Part shown: one piece after another, positions 1 through 10,619 of the stretch
Numbering within the stretch: position 1 is the first letter of the stretch
Layout of the letters: each line of letters opens with the position of its first letter
Assembly: GCA_934047225.1 (NCBI GenBank)
Contig: OW203992.1
Location: 21,503,501-21,567,500 of the forward strand
Direction: 5' to 3'
DNA: 64,000 bases
From: Ypsolopha sequella
Lineage: Eukaryota > Arthropoda > Insecta > Lepidoptera > Ypsolophidae
Translations under genes and position numbers: made by a program
The notes under the pieces: model-generated
What the model saw: the letters and a program-made list of their open reading frames with translations, nothing else
Database searches by the model: none
What the model was told of the DNA's origin: nothing

Positions 1-186
1 CAAGCACACAGCCGTCGTATGTTGTATTTTTAAAACCCGAATCATAATAGCTATTCCGAAGTCCTGTAGCACAGTAGAGAGCCGGTAAGTTAGATTATGG
101 CGAGGCATAAATAACCTTGGTGGTTAACTGGTTATTGCTTAGGCCAAACTAGTTTATCCTAAAATCGGGTTTGGCTGGTAACAATA
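1..186. mobile_element. 3' part of a TA-flanked inverted-repeat element (MITE), cut by the window edge
   Basis: This stretch matches 17034-17217, the right part of a complete element at 16884-17217. The element ends with GCTGGTAACAATA, followed by the dinucleotide TA (187-188). It ends only three bases before the ATG at 190 of the first transporter copy. Its presence at the same place in both copies means that it inserted before the duplication. The superfamily is not certain; a TA target fits Tc1/mariner-type elements. Confidence 0.65.
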
Positions 187-189
187 TAC

Positions 190-1978
190 ATGAATGTTTA
201 TTTTTTACAGTCATGGATCATGGCAGGTGTCTTACTGAATGCTGTTGGCCAGGGTATGGTCCTAAGTTACCCATTCTGTCTTCTACCAGGTCTTAAGGCT
301 GAAGAATCACTTATTAAGGTGGATCTTAGCACTGCCTCGTATTTAGGTAAATTATTATCAATACAATTTGCACACAGTTTTAAAATATTAATGTTAAAAC
401 AGGTGGTACACAAAGTAACCAGTTTAACGAGTTAATTTTAATCAGTTGACACAGTGAGACATACATTAACTAACTAAGCAAACTGATAAGCAAAAGCGCT
501 AAAGTATAAAGGATCCCTTTTACAACGAAACAATGAAAACACTTTTTTCCATGTCTGCATTTCAGTATGTCCGTATACGTACATTAATAATATCCTCTCC
601 CAGGGATATACAAGGAGGCTTTTTTTTTTGTAAGAAATGTTCAATATATTTTTTCTCTGTTCCAGCCTCCTGCTTAGGCTACACATTGACAACGGGTCTC
701 TTTGTCGGAGTGTTCCTCATGGACGTGTTTGGACGGCGCTTAGCCTTCAGTACTACAATCGTAACCAGTTCTGCAGGATGGCTCTCTATATACTTTGCAA
801 CGAATGTCACCATGCTGACAATAGGGAGATTGATGGGTGGACTGACAAATGCTATTGCCCATGTTGTGGGATGTGCAGTTATGGGAGAATATGCTAGTCC
901 ACAGTATAGAGGACTTTTCTTGAATTTAAAAACTGTTGCCTTCAGTATTGGAAATACAGTCATTCATGTTACAGGACACTACTTTCATTGGAGGACAGTG
1001 GCATTGATCTGTATGGTCCCTTTTATGTTGTCGTTTTGTATCAACTGTACATGGGTTGAAAGCCCTTCGTGGTTAGTCAACAAAAATAGATTTAAAGAAA
1101 GTGAGAAGGTATTCTATTGGTTGAGAGGAACGTCTGAACAGTCAGTGAGAGAATTTAACGCTATGGTTCGGGTGCAAAGAGAAAGGACTTCTGAGAGACC
1201 ATTTAAGATATCTCACGTCAGGAGATTGTTAATTTTCGTGAAAAAATTTACAGACAAAGAATTTTATAAGCCTCTATTTCTTATAATTTTTGCGTATGGG
1301 TTGTTAGAATCATCTGGAAGACATTACTTTCCAGCTTATGCTCATGATATAATCGGAGGTGTTACAAACGATAATTCGAAGTTATTTATGTACACATTAT
1401 GTATAGATATTCTAATTTTATTTAGTACAGGGTTATCAAGTTTTCTTATCACACATCTAAGACGTCGAAAGCTGTTATTTTTGAGTGGTGTTATGTCTGT
1501 AACACTGCTCTTCGCTTTATCTTTGTACGTGTATCTGGTATCTAATAAATTTGTGTTAAATAATAAGACATGGATATTGCCATCACTTTTGATAGCGTAT
1601 AATATTACTGCCAATTTTGGATGCACAACAATACCTTTAGTTTTGTTTGGTGAATTATTTCCGCTGCCGCATAGAGGAAGTTTGTCTGCGATAGGTGGCG
1701 TTGTAACATGTGCCCTTATTTCTCTTAGCTTAAAATTTCCTCCGTTAATGTTTGCCACGTTGAAAGTAGAAGGAACTTTTGCTGTATTTGCTATTATTAT
1801 GACTATCTGTTTAGTTTATTTGTATTTTGGACTACCAGAAACAAAAAACAAAACTTTGCAAGAGATAGAAGAGTTTTACATTCATGGGAGATTTTTAATG
1901 GAATATAAGAAAGCTAGCGATGGTGCAGAAAATGTCTCGGTGGTTAAAATCATAGATTCTTGTACGGAATTAAAATAG
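190..1978 (+). CDS. MFS sugar transporter, trehalose/glucose transporter type, copy 1 (two exons)
   Basis: Membrane transporter of the major facilitator superfamily, sugar-porter family, expected to move hexoses or trehalose across the plasma membrane. Exon A runs to 346 (donor GTAAAT at 347). Exon B is 666-1978 (acceptor TTCCAG at 660-665), joined in phase 1; the intron is 319 bp. From the ATG at 190 the product is about 489 residues, normal for a 12-helix transporter. Visible family motifs: FGRR in the loop between helices 2 and 3, VESPSWLV with WLRG after helix 6, GELFPLPHRG near helix 10, and PETKNKTLQEIEEFY after helix 12. The start is uncertain: TTTATTTTTTACAG just before 211 is a good acceptor, so an upstream exon outside the window may supply the N-terminus, and exon A would then start at 211. 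The frame is open through the acceptor, so ATG 190 could also be used. The family is sure; the substrate is not. Confidence 0.88.
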
Positions 1979-2650
1979 AGAGTTATTGTATATCTTTGTT
2001 ATTATAAATGTACCTATATTATCTCTATCTTGCTAACACTTGAACTGTTTCACTCAAATAATTTTAGTCACTTCAACCAGTTTCGTTTGTTATTTACCAT
2101 AGGTAATTTAAACATATTACTCATCCGATTGTTCCTTGATAATGCCGGAAGGCGAAACCGTTTCAGCCACCATAACTCCCTGTTGGATTGTCCTAAATTA
2201 TCGATTCCTGGAGTTTGAAAAAATGAGAATCTTTTGCTACTTATAAAGTCTTATAACAATATAGTCGTATAACAATCCTAATGCAAAAAAACGGGAACAT
2301 GAAAACAAGAACTACATAAATACTGAATTCAGTGGTCGAAGATACATCGAAGCTGTGGTGCATTGCAGAACAGGCTATTTGCTTCGTTTAAATGTGAAAC
2401 TGAAACGTCATGGAAAATCCCAATATCTCCCTAAAAATATCTAAGTACCTCAAAAACTAACTAAAGTTGTTGAAATATACTCGTAAATTTCATTCAACGG
2501 TTATGAACAACGTGGACGCAAAGACTGTTCACGTCGTTAGCGCGAGAGAGAGCCATAGAGAGAGATTACAGCGTCCGTGGGAGAAGTAACTGTTGGTGAG
2601 GTCCATGCACGCGGCCCTCACCGTCTAGCTGCGCTTCGTTGATGGTCTTC
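1979..2650. other. 3' flank of transporter copy 1, shared with copy 2
   Basis: No gene is visible. The sequence is colinear, with substitutions and small indels, with 19010-19815 behind transporter copy 2, so it is part of the duplicated unit. Both copies share a moderately GC-rich patch (about 2500-2640 and 19670-19805). No clear AATAAA was found close behind this stop codon. Confidence 0.6.
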
Positions 2651-2652
2651 TA

Positions 2653-2865
2653 AAGTCGATTTCTAATTAGTTGAAGTAAACAGACAGTTCGTGATAGTGG
2701 GAAATACGCTTTTAACTCCTGTGGTGCATGAGCTATTCATTTCAACTACTGCGATATTCAAAAGTTCGCGACAATGTGAAATGGCTCATGCAATATAGGA
2801 ATTAAAAGCGCATTGCCCACTATCACGAACTGTCAGTTTACTCCAACTTATTAAAAATCCGACTT
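2653..2865. mobile_element. MITE with about 60-bp inverted ends, TA target
   Basis: The left end (AAGTCGATTTCTAATTAG and on through CAGTTCGTGATAGTGGG) is repeated in reverse complement at the right end (to 2865). TA stands on both sides (2651-2652 and 2866-2867). The element is absent from the equivalent place behind transporter copy 2. A decayed half-copy is seen near 54345-54430. Likely a non-autonomous Tc1/mariner-type element. Confidence 0.7.
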
Positions 2866-2931
2866 TATGTTGGATTGTGACAGTTCGTGATAGTGGGAAT
2901 GGGAGATGTGCTTTTAAAGTTCATGTATTTA

Positions 2932-3593
2932 AGACCACTTGCAGCATGATCGAGAAAAAATCCTTAACCCTCGGGTTAACTAACCCAAGGGACGAGTTAA
3001 CTAACCCGACATTTCATTAGTCCTATTGCACCATGATAATATCGAAGCGCGTTAGTAAACCCGAGGTAAGCGATTGTTTGACATTTGACACTTATTTAGA
3101 ATGTTACTAAAAAGTAATTAGTTACAACCAATGAGGTATAGTATCTATACAAGCTGACTTTTTGATCATCGTCCAAATTCATACTGGTGGCTTGGTAAGT
3201 GATCAGTATCATGGATCAATAACAATTTTTGTAAAATTCGTAAAATGAAATTTCGACTCCCCATAGTGATTCACTCGGAACTGGAAGTGAATTTCTATGG
3301 GAAGCCGAAATTTAATTTTACAAATTTCACAAAAATTGTTATTGATCCAAGATACTGATCACTTATCAAGCCTCCAGTATGAATTTGGATGATGATCAAA
3401 AAGTCACCTTGTATAATGTAATTGGAAACAACACAATTTAAGTCAAACTGGTAACATTACTTCGTTAACCCGAGTTTAACTAGAGGTGAGAGTCGGGTTA
3501 AATTTGATGACTTTCACTTAGTTTAACCCGAGATTTTGATTGGTGCAAGAGAGATTTTTCTCGGTTAAAGTCGATTTAAGAACATGCTGCAAG
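2932..3593. mobile_element. PIF/Harbinger-like MITE with nested insertion
   Basis: Ends carry CCACTTGCAGCATG and CATGCTGCAAGT in inverted orientation, with TTA at 2929-2931 and 3594-3596. A cleaner copy of the same family is at 29449-29890. The sequence is missing from the equivalent point in the second duplicated unit (near 20320), which serves as an empty site. It is interrupted by a second element at 3150-3411. The TTA target and the ends suggest PIF/Harbinger; this is inference. Confidence 0.7.
3150..3411. mobile_element. Foldback MITE with long arms, TA target, nested in the Harbinger-like copy
   Basis: Arms of about 90 bp or more (starting CAAGCTGACTTTTTGATCATC) are inverted copies of each other around a short centre. 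TA duplications stand at 3148-3149 and 3412-3413. The family member at 29449-29890 has an uninterrupted TATA at this point (near 29666), confirming both the borders and the TA duplication. Confidence 0.82.
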
Positions 3594-3741
3594 TTAGAGT
3601 TATTTCTATATACCTATAATAACACACCCTAATAAAATAAAAAGCTAACATCAATAAAAATATTTACTTGTCATGTAAATCGCAGAAAATTATGTAAATA
3701 AAAGAATTTTGTAAAACGTTTTTAGCACATTTTTTTTTTAC

Positions 3742-3983
3742 AGTGCAGTTGCGGAAGCGGGTACTCGCGATAGTACTCGTTCATACCCACAACTTTTACT
3801 ACAGAGCTAACCCTCGAATCGAGAAAAAATTCAGTTGTTCCATAAAAAAGTTACTTAGCTCGACCAAAATGTATGAAACAACAGATTTTTTTTCTCGATC
3901 TCTCAATTTTTTTTTCAGGGAATGTTGTTCGTAAGGGCGAGTACTATCGCCAGTTTTTGGCTTTCGCTACTTTTTCTTAACAC
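3742..3983. mobile_element. Foldback MITE (TACTATCGCCAGTTT family), copy 1
   Basis: The right end (CGAGTACTATCGCCAGTTT) and the left part are inverted versions of each other, including paired CTCGATC / GATCGAG-like parts in the arms. A related copy with the same ends is at about 61111-61512. Exact borders and target duplication were not resolved. Confidence 0.55.
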
Positions 3984-4581
3984 AATGTATATAGGTAATA
4001 TACAGTTTTATCCACCCATACATCATTTCACCTTAATTCCTTTCATGTCGCCTGTTTGTATGCAGTTGTATAAAAAGGTAAGTACTAAAATTAGAGTGTC
4101 ATATGCTTTGCTCTTCGCATTGCGTAAAATTGAGGTTAAATATGGTCAAAGGATTTTCAAAATTCAAAATTCGAAAAGTTTATTTTGCAAAGTAGGTATA
4201 TATAATACACGTTTCACAAGTCAAATTTTAATCTTATAAAAATATATGTAATAAAATAATAAATGTTCATGAACTACTTAGATTAAATGTTTATTTAATA
4301 TTATACTATTAAAATTATAGGTAAAAATACAAGGTGAAATCCAATCAACCGCCCGAACCCATACCGGAGACCCGGCCAGGGACCAGGAACAAGGTTCAAT
4401 GATCACCAACCGATTTTACGCTGTGCTTGATATGTCCTGCATTTTATTACTTCTTAAGGGGGCCGTTGTTTAATGAACTATCAAAAAGGAAGGTGAACAT
4501 CATAGAAACGCGTACCAAATACGATTTTCTTTTGATTAAATACTTGCATACTTTGGGGCCGGCATCATTACCTAATATGAC

Positions 4582-4818
4582 TGTTACAACCACAGATGTA
4601 GACTGAAGTAGATGACGCAAGTGCATCAAATTCTATAAAAGCCCGTGTCACATTTTACTATGAAAACGGTTGAAAGCGGTTTGAATTTTAGAAGGAATTG
4701 TAAGACATAAGAGACAAAGTTGTCAGTAGGAGTCAAAGTTAGCAAATTTTGCTCACTAAGGACACGCAAGGTACGTCAGCTTACGTCATCTACTTCCATC
4801 TATATCTGTGGTTACAAA
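4582..4818. mobile_element. Short inverted-repeat element
   Basis: GTTACAACCACAGATGTAGA at the left and its near reverse complement (ATCTATATCTGTGGTTAC) at the right enclose about 160 bp. The inverted match continues into GTAGATGACG / CGTCATCTAC. A MITE of unknown superfamily is the simplest reading. Confidence 0.5.
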
Positions 4819-4940
4819 CTTGTATTTCTACAAACCTTCGCGCCACTCGTCTATCACCACACGCACAATTTTGATAATCTATTAACCTTTAAAAATTATT
4901 TACCAGTGGGTGATTTGAATCTGCGATGATTTACTACGTT

Positions 4941-5469
4941 AAGACGAACCTTGCAGATGTTTCACTAAAATTTTCACTACGCTGCGCTGCCTTTGGTCAT
5001 AGCGTGGTGATATAGGTATATACCCTAAAATCTTTACTTAAAAATCAAAAAAATTTGCATAATTAGTGATTTCATTTCAATATGATACACATTCTACGTA
5101 TTTTAAATTATATAAGTATCAATTGTTTTCACCGTGAAAACAATTATCAAACTAAATTATCACGCGTTTTTTGAGAGCGCGCGATGTTTCTATTGTCGTA
5201 CACTGTCCTCCCTATTTTAAACAAAAATTAAACATTATGTAGCAGTTCTAACCGATGCAAAAAGAAGCATCTCATCATCTATTTACAATCCATTAAATTC
5301 ATATTTATATATATATTTTCAAAATGTATAATTATATTTATAATGTTGGCCTACCTATACTTATTTATGTTAGTGAATGGTGGGTATGGCAAGCTAAAGA
5401 ATAAAGTAGAGTGAATGCAATGGAAATGCGTTCCTTATGGAGTTATTTATTTCAGTGATTGTTTCACAA
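4941..5469. other. Duplicated intergenic sequence, no gene seen
   Basis: AT-rich sequence colinear with about 20385-20750 and 21081-21232 of the second unit. The second unit is interrupted by a LINE tail at 20750-21080. No coding signal. Confidence 0.6.
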
Positions 5470-6736
5470 TCCTACTTCCTACTAATAATAGGAATGCTAT
5501 TAATAAATGCGAAACTTTGGATAAATGTATGGATGGATGGATGGACGGATGATTGTTTATTACTCTTTCAAGCCGTAACTACTGAACCGATTTGGTTGAA
5601 TCTTTTCGCAAATGTAGTTCTACACCTGGAATAGGACATAGAATAATTTTTATCCCATAAATCAGTTACCATGGGATGGCAATGGGGTGTCAAGTTCCTA
5701 TAAAAAAGTGATGAAATGTTGCTCCTTCACGCCGCATCTACTAAACCGATTGGGCTGAAACTTTGCACAAATGTAGTGCTGGACCTGGAATAGGATATAG
5801 GCTACTTTTTATTCCATAAATCAGTTCCCAAGAAAAAGTGTCCTTCGGAGACGCGGCTCGGGCTTCAGCTTCGCCAAACTATTCCAAACACTCCAAAACA
5901 GAGTCAGGTCAACTACGTACTAAAAAATGAACAGTCTGAAAAATATTTACAGATTCGATACGACATATAAAAACTTAGTCAATGCGGGCGCAGCCGCGGT
6001 CAAAACTATTTATCTATTCGGAGAACAAGAAATAGTTTCGTTCGGAAAGGCGGCTTGGCCTTCGGCCTCGCAATAAACACTTTATCAGAGGGTCAATTCA
6101 GAGAACAATAAATATTTTACATTATAATATAAATAATCTGGTCTACCGCGATCAATTTTTACCTTTTTACGAAAAGGGGGACACCCGACTTTTCGAGACA
6201 GTTGCATGTCTCGTGGTCTACGGAAAACAAGTATGGCGAGGCGCAGTGATGAGATGCAGGTGACGACACAAGTATTTTCCTTGTACCCGCAAAAAACACT
6301 TTAGTCTTTAAAATTTATTGTTATCTGGTTCACGCACGGCACACAACACTCTCGGTATACGGAGATGCACTAAGAGAAGAAACCCGCGATTTAAAAAGGT
6401 AAAAAAGTAAAAAGGTAAAAATTGATCGCGGTAGACCCGATTATGTATATTATAATGTGTACGAAACGCGAGAGTTAAAATAAATATTTTAGTTTGAAAA
6501 CGCGGCTCAACCTTCTCGCCAAAGAAACTTTACACCTGGGGATCAAACAAGAGGTCAAGAAATAATTTTGTTCAGAAACGCGGCACGGCCTTTTGCTTCG
6601 TCAAAGACTGTTTAACAGAGGATCAATTTAGTGAATAATAAAATCAGAGTCCAAATAAATACGTTCTATAAAAGAAAAATTCGATTGTCTTCACAAAAAC
6701 TAAACCAACGCGGGCGAAGCCGCGGGCAAAAGCTAG
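5470..6736 (+). mobile_element. Helitron-like non-autonomous element, copy in unit 1
   Basis: Begins TCCTACTTCCTACTAATA after an A. It ends with a GC-rich hairpin (GCGGGCGAAGCCGCGGGC), then CTAG followed by a host T, the signature of Helitron 3' ends. It contains the (GGAT)n stretch near 5530 that is common in lepidopteran copies. An internal older 3'-end-like motif (GCGGGCGCAGCCGCGG) is seen near 5990. No Rep/helicase coding sequence is present. The flanks are shared with the copy at 21233-24921, so the two are one ancestral insertion duplicated with the locus. Confidence 0.75.
6119..6460. mobile_element. MITE nested in the unit-1 Helitron
   Basis: Inverted ends of about 45 bp include GGTCTACCGCGATCAATTTT on the left and its reverse complement on the right. 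The surrounding AATAAATATTTTA occurs on both sides, while the unit-2 Helitron has it once and no insertion. So this insertion followed the duplication. The GGTCTACCGCG core resembles the ends of the 168-bp family listed below. Confidence 0.65.
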
Positions 6737-6751
6737 TTATTGATAAAACAT

Positions 6752-8951
6752 ATAAAATAGCATGACATAAGATTTTTATTCTTAGAAGAAAAAGTTTTGT
6801 AAATCTAACATAGTTTATCAATACTGTTTGCCTGAGGTCAGGCAAGGGTCAAGATGGCCGACTGTTAGAAACTGTTATTTTTATCTAATCTTTTTAGAAT
6901 ATTCCATTAAGTTTGAAAGAATAAGGACAATATTGTAAGACAGGGTATCCGGTACCAGCAATTAATTACTTTTATTGATTAAAATACTAGTATTAGTGTA
7001 TTGATATTCCTAGTTTTAAACAAATTATAATCTAATTTAGAAACTTATAATTTTGAATTAATAAGGATTTTTATAAGTTGTTTGAATGATAAAAATGCAC
7101 GAGTGACTCAAATGATTAAAAAAAAAGAAAAAGATTTGTCAAGATGGCTACTGGTAGAGAAAGAGGAACAATATTGAGGATTGATGGAATACACGCTGAA
7201 TTATATCCTGGAGTTTTATTACTAAGTTTCCTGTATGTGCTTTAGGTTTTATATGAGTAAGTTAATCATTCAGTGATAAAAATAGCTATTTTTGGACGTG
7301 AATATTTCAAGCTCTATTTAAGTTTCATTTATGAAATTTTGAATTTTAGGTACTTTCGGGGTCCTTAACATGCACGCAGAGTTTCAACTTCGTAGGTCCA
7401 ATGGAAAATGACTTATGGAGGGGTTGAAAGTAACTCAAAATGGTTCGTGTAACACACGGCTGTTGGGCCTAGCCTTTTCTTCTTAGAACTCGGTGGCATA
7501 TCTGCGCAACGGTGGTAGGAAGAAGAAATATGGTAAGCGATGTCAACAGTAAATATAGAAAAAGGAAGTGGAGCCAAGACCTCTGGAAAGTCAGCAGTTG
7601 TATGAAACTAGTTGGACAAATAATCACAAATACGAATGCGCTTTCTACGAAACCGTCAATTACCGTTGGAGATAAATCATAATCATAAAACATAAATCAT
7701 AAATCATTTATTTGCTTAGAATAGGGTTATAAATATGATGAAAAAAAGTAACGCAGAGAAATTGCCTTATTCAGCTAATAAAAAGTTAACATGCAAATAT
7801 AAAAAAAAAACATAAATAAAATTTATATGTCACATACCTATACTAATTATTCAGTAACAAAATTTATTTTTTACATTATAATCATAATTTTATAAACAAC
7901 ACACAGTCAGACAAGAGAGGATACATGCAAAATCACATAATTTTAAAATAAATCATGCAGATATGTTAAAAAAACGTATTATTACCTTAGCACCCGGTGC
8001 AGGACAACGCCAACTCCGATGCGAAGCGAGACATACCGCGACAATAAAGCGCATATTTGGCTGGCTGATCTAAATAAGCGCCTCACGCTTTACCCCACGC
8101 CGTTCGAACTGTGCTGAGCGAGTCTCGCCCTTTGCGTTGGAAATAATAATTATTTCCGAATACCTTAACTGTGCCTCGATTACTTGTTATTTTTTATTCT
8201 GTTTTAATTAATTAGAATATTGATGATACTTCCAAGTGGTATATGTGCTTACTTTGCTTGTTAAATGTTCATAATTCACTTTACGAAGCCTTGTAAAAGT
8301 ACTCGATTTTAGGGAGAAAACCCATTATTTCAAATATTTTTCTGGTCTTTAACGCGATGTTTGTGAAAAAATCAGGGACATACACCACTTCATATTCCTT
8401 ATTCTGAGAATTGATATTAACCGTCTAAACGAAAGCCTAAAATTCATTTGATTGAATTGTTCCACTTTCGCGAGTTATTATGGTTTTTAGATATGTATGA
8501 AGTACGATTCGGAGCGGGTTCTTAATAATTGGGCACTAGTTTACTAGGGATGACACTAAACAAAAACCACGCGAGAACTTGCAAGACTGAACCATTGCGC
8601 AAGCAAAATATAGGAAAAATAAAAACAGCCTTGTAAAATACCATAAAAGTCTCCGAACCGTAGATGGAGCATAGAATAGATCTGACATTGTAATAATAAT
8701 AAGAGAAGAGAAAGAGATGCAGTCATATGAAATCACTTATGCGTAAGCAAGAGGTATCTTCAAATTTTGTCCCTTTCTCGCGTATACGATTTTGTTTGTT
8801 TGCCACAATTCAAAGTTGTGGCAGACAAACGGTTGAACCAGCAATTTGAGTGAGAATTTTTGTGCTTCCGTGCTTTATGTGTTCAATACTCGTGTTTCTG
8901 TGAAGTGCTGTGAATACAAATAACTGTAGCAAGATGGTGAATTGCAGTATT
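6752..8951. other. Intergenic, no gene recognised
   Basis: Mostly AT-rich. A GC-richer island at about 7995-8140 and a stretch at 7440-7690 that ends in repeated AATCAT look like decayed transposon sequence. Open frames are short and not family-like. Confidence 0.4.
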
Positions 8952-8955
8952 TTAA

Positions 8956-9422
8956 GGCCCTTACCTTTGCCAAATGGGTACTTTCTAAAGCCTACTCCTC
9001 GTTTATGGCCAAACCAAAAATAATGAAAAAATCTATTATGAATAATCAACTCTTAGACAACATATGCAACAGTTTTCTTTTTCATACCACCAAAACTTCT
9101 ACATGAATTTTTTTTTTTACTGAATGGTGTTTTTTGACCTCAAATTCCCTACTGCTCCTGAGTTGCTTGGCCGATTGAATTCATCTATGTTTTGATAAAT
9201 AGATAAACTTTATAGCTATAAACATAACATGAGATTATTCAATCGAGTAATCACGTCCAAGTGAAAAGTATAATTTTCCCCTGTTTCGCCCTCTCAAGGA
9301 CGCAGCGAGCGTCGTAACAGCCACTATGCATTGCGCGCTGATATGAACGTTATTTCAATGTCGTTTCCGTTGATATTTGTAGTGACAAATATCGAGCTGC
9401 TAATTTGGCGATGGTAATCGCC
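8956..9422. mobile_element. TTAA-flanked MITE (GGCG family), decayed copy
   Basis: TTAA stands at 8952-8955 and 9423-9426. The ends GGCCCTTACCTTTGCC and GGCGATGGTAATCGCC are roughly inverted. Internal sequence, for example the run around CGTTATTTCAATGTCGTTTC, matches the copy at 24277-24763. TTAA target use suggests a piggyBac-type origin. Confidence 0.65.
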
Positions 9423-9426
9423 TTAA

Positions 9427-10101
9427 GCTGTAAAAGCCGGAGTGAGCGAAAAGAGAGCAACATAACCTTTCATTCGTAAGTGTTTATGTTTTGCGATTTT
9501 ATGATGTTCAAATCTATGGTAGCAAATGACATCACAATAAAACTATTTGGCACATCTTTTAGTTACCTTTCCACTGGAAATATTAGAGTAATTTATGAAA
9601 ATCTTTTGTTTATTTTTCGTATTAACCATATTAAATTATGAATGGCATGCTAAAGCATACATCTGCACTATGGTTGTGAAAATTCAATTTCGTCGGGTTA
9701 TAGTGACTTCAGTACTTCCATGAGAAAAAAAAGTATTTTACCCATTAATTCGGGTAAATAATATACAGCCTTACTTAATATTTTTCAATAGTAATAATAA
9801 ATAAGTAGAAAATTTAAATATTTCGTTAGTCCTGTTGCCAGTGTTGCCAGCAAAAAGACGATGTTATATAGACATTCAACAAAGTCGGTGCAATGAGCGG
9901 TTTTCCAGACTGAACTTGATCAAGCTTTCAGAAGTAAACACAGATGGCGTTACCCTGCTTTCAAGTGTCAAAAAGCAAAGATTATTTTTTAATCTGTGGG
10001 CAGCAAGATAAAAATTGTCAATTCAATTGTTAAATCCAACAATGTTGTTTTCTATCTATATTACTTACGTTAATAGCTTGGTATTTCATTCAACTTTCAA
10101 C
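9427..10101. other. Intergenic, no gene recognised
   Basis: AT-rich sequence with no coding signal and no clear terminal repeats. Confidence 0.4.
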
Positions 10102-10570
10102 ATGGTCAGCCCATGCGTTGTAGCTAATTGTAAAAATTTAGGAACACACAGTTTAACTAATTACGGAAAGAACAATGGATCTTAGCAATAATACTTTTGA
10201 GGCATGGATTGACCATAAAAAAGAAAGAAGCAAAGAAGAAGTATCAAAATCAAAAGAATCCAGTGTTGCCAGGAAGACTTTTTTGACACTTTTAGTACAG
10301 GCTGCGCCATCTATTGTGTCGTTCGGTACTACTTTTTCTTTTTTAATTTGACTTTGAAAACCCCTCATTTTTTTCACGTGTTTGTTTATCAAATGGCAAA
10401 CCTATATTCTTACAGATATCCGGCTGATCTGACTCCAAGGAACGTGTGGATGAGAGCTGCGGGTCTTACGGATTGGTAACCTACAAAATATTCCCGTGTT
10501 TGTTCCAAGCACTTGAGAGGCATCGTTTTAGAATAACAAACTGCCGGACTATTCTAACGAAAGACCAAGA
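10102..10570 (+). pseudogene. THAP-domain fragment (broken)
   Basis: THAP domains are C2CH zinc fingers that bind DNA, found in P-element-type transposases and in host regulators. Here ATG at 10102 opens MVSPCVVANCKN, the first two cysteines in the usual spacing. After a 260-bp gap ending in an acceptor-like TTCTTACAG (about 10416), the second half follows: YPADLTPRNVWMRAAG, a conserved W, a TAA in place of the residue after it, then PTKYSRVCSKHL, the C-x2-H pair. The parts are in the right order and on one strand. The in-frame stop and the lack of a long following frame say it is dead, or a relic of a transposase. The gap could be an intron. Confidence 0.55.
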
Positions 10571-10619
10571 CTTTTGGCCGAAAAAACCCTCTACATAATC
10601 TTTTGCAAGAGTACATGAA

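Larger units (their letters stand above)
3648..4940. other. Block present only in the first duplicated unit, built of two inverted-repeat elements
   Basis: The second unit passes directly from sequence like 3640 to sequence like 4941 (at about 20388), so this 1.3-kb block was either gained here or lost there. It contains the foldback sequence at 3742-3983 and an inverted pair at about 4582-4818. The open frames in it are short and show no family resemblance. Confidence 0.6.

Noticed and set aside
679..963. Frames overlapping transporter exon B on both strands (also 1342-1758 and 17539-17997)
   Set aside because: Shadows of the conserved transporter coding sequence; they do not hold family motifs.
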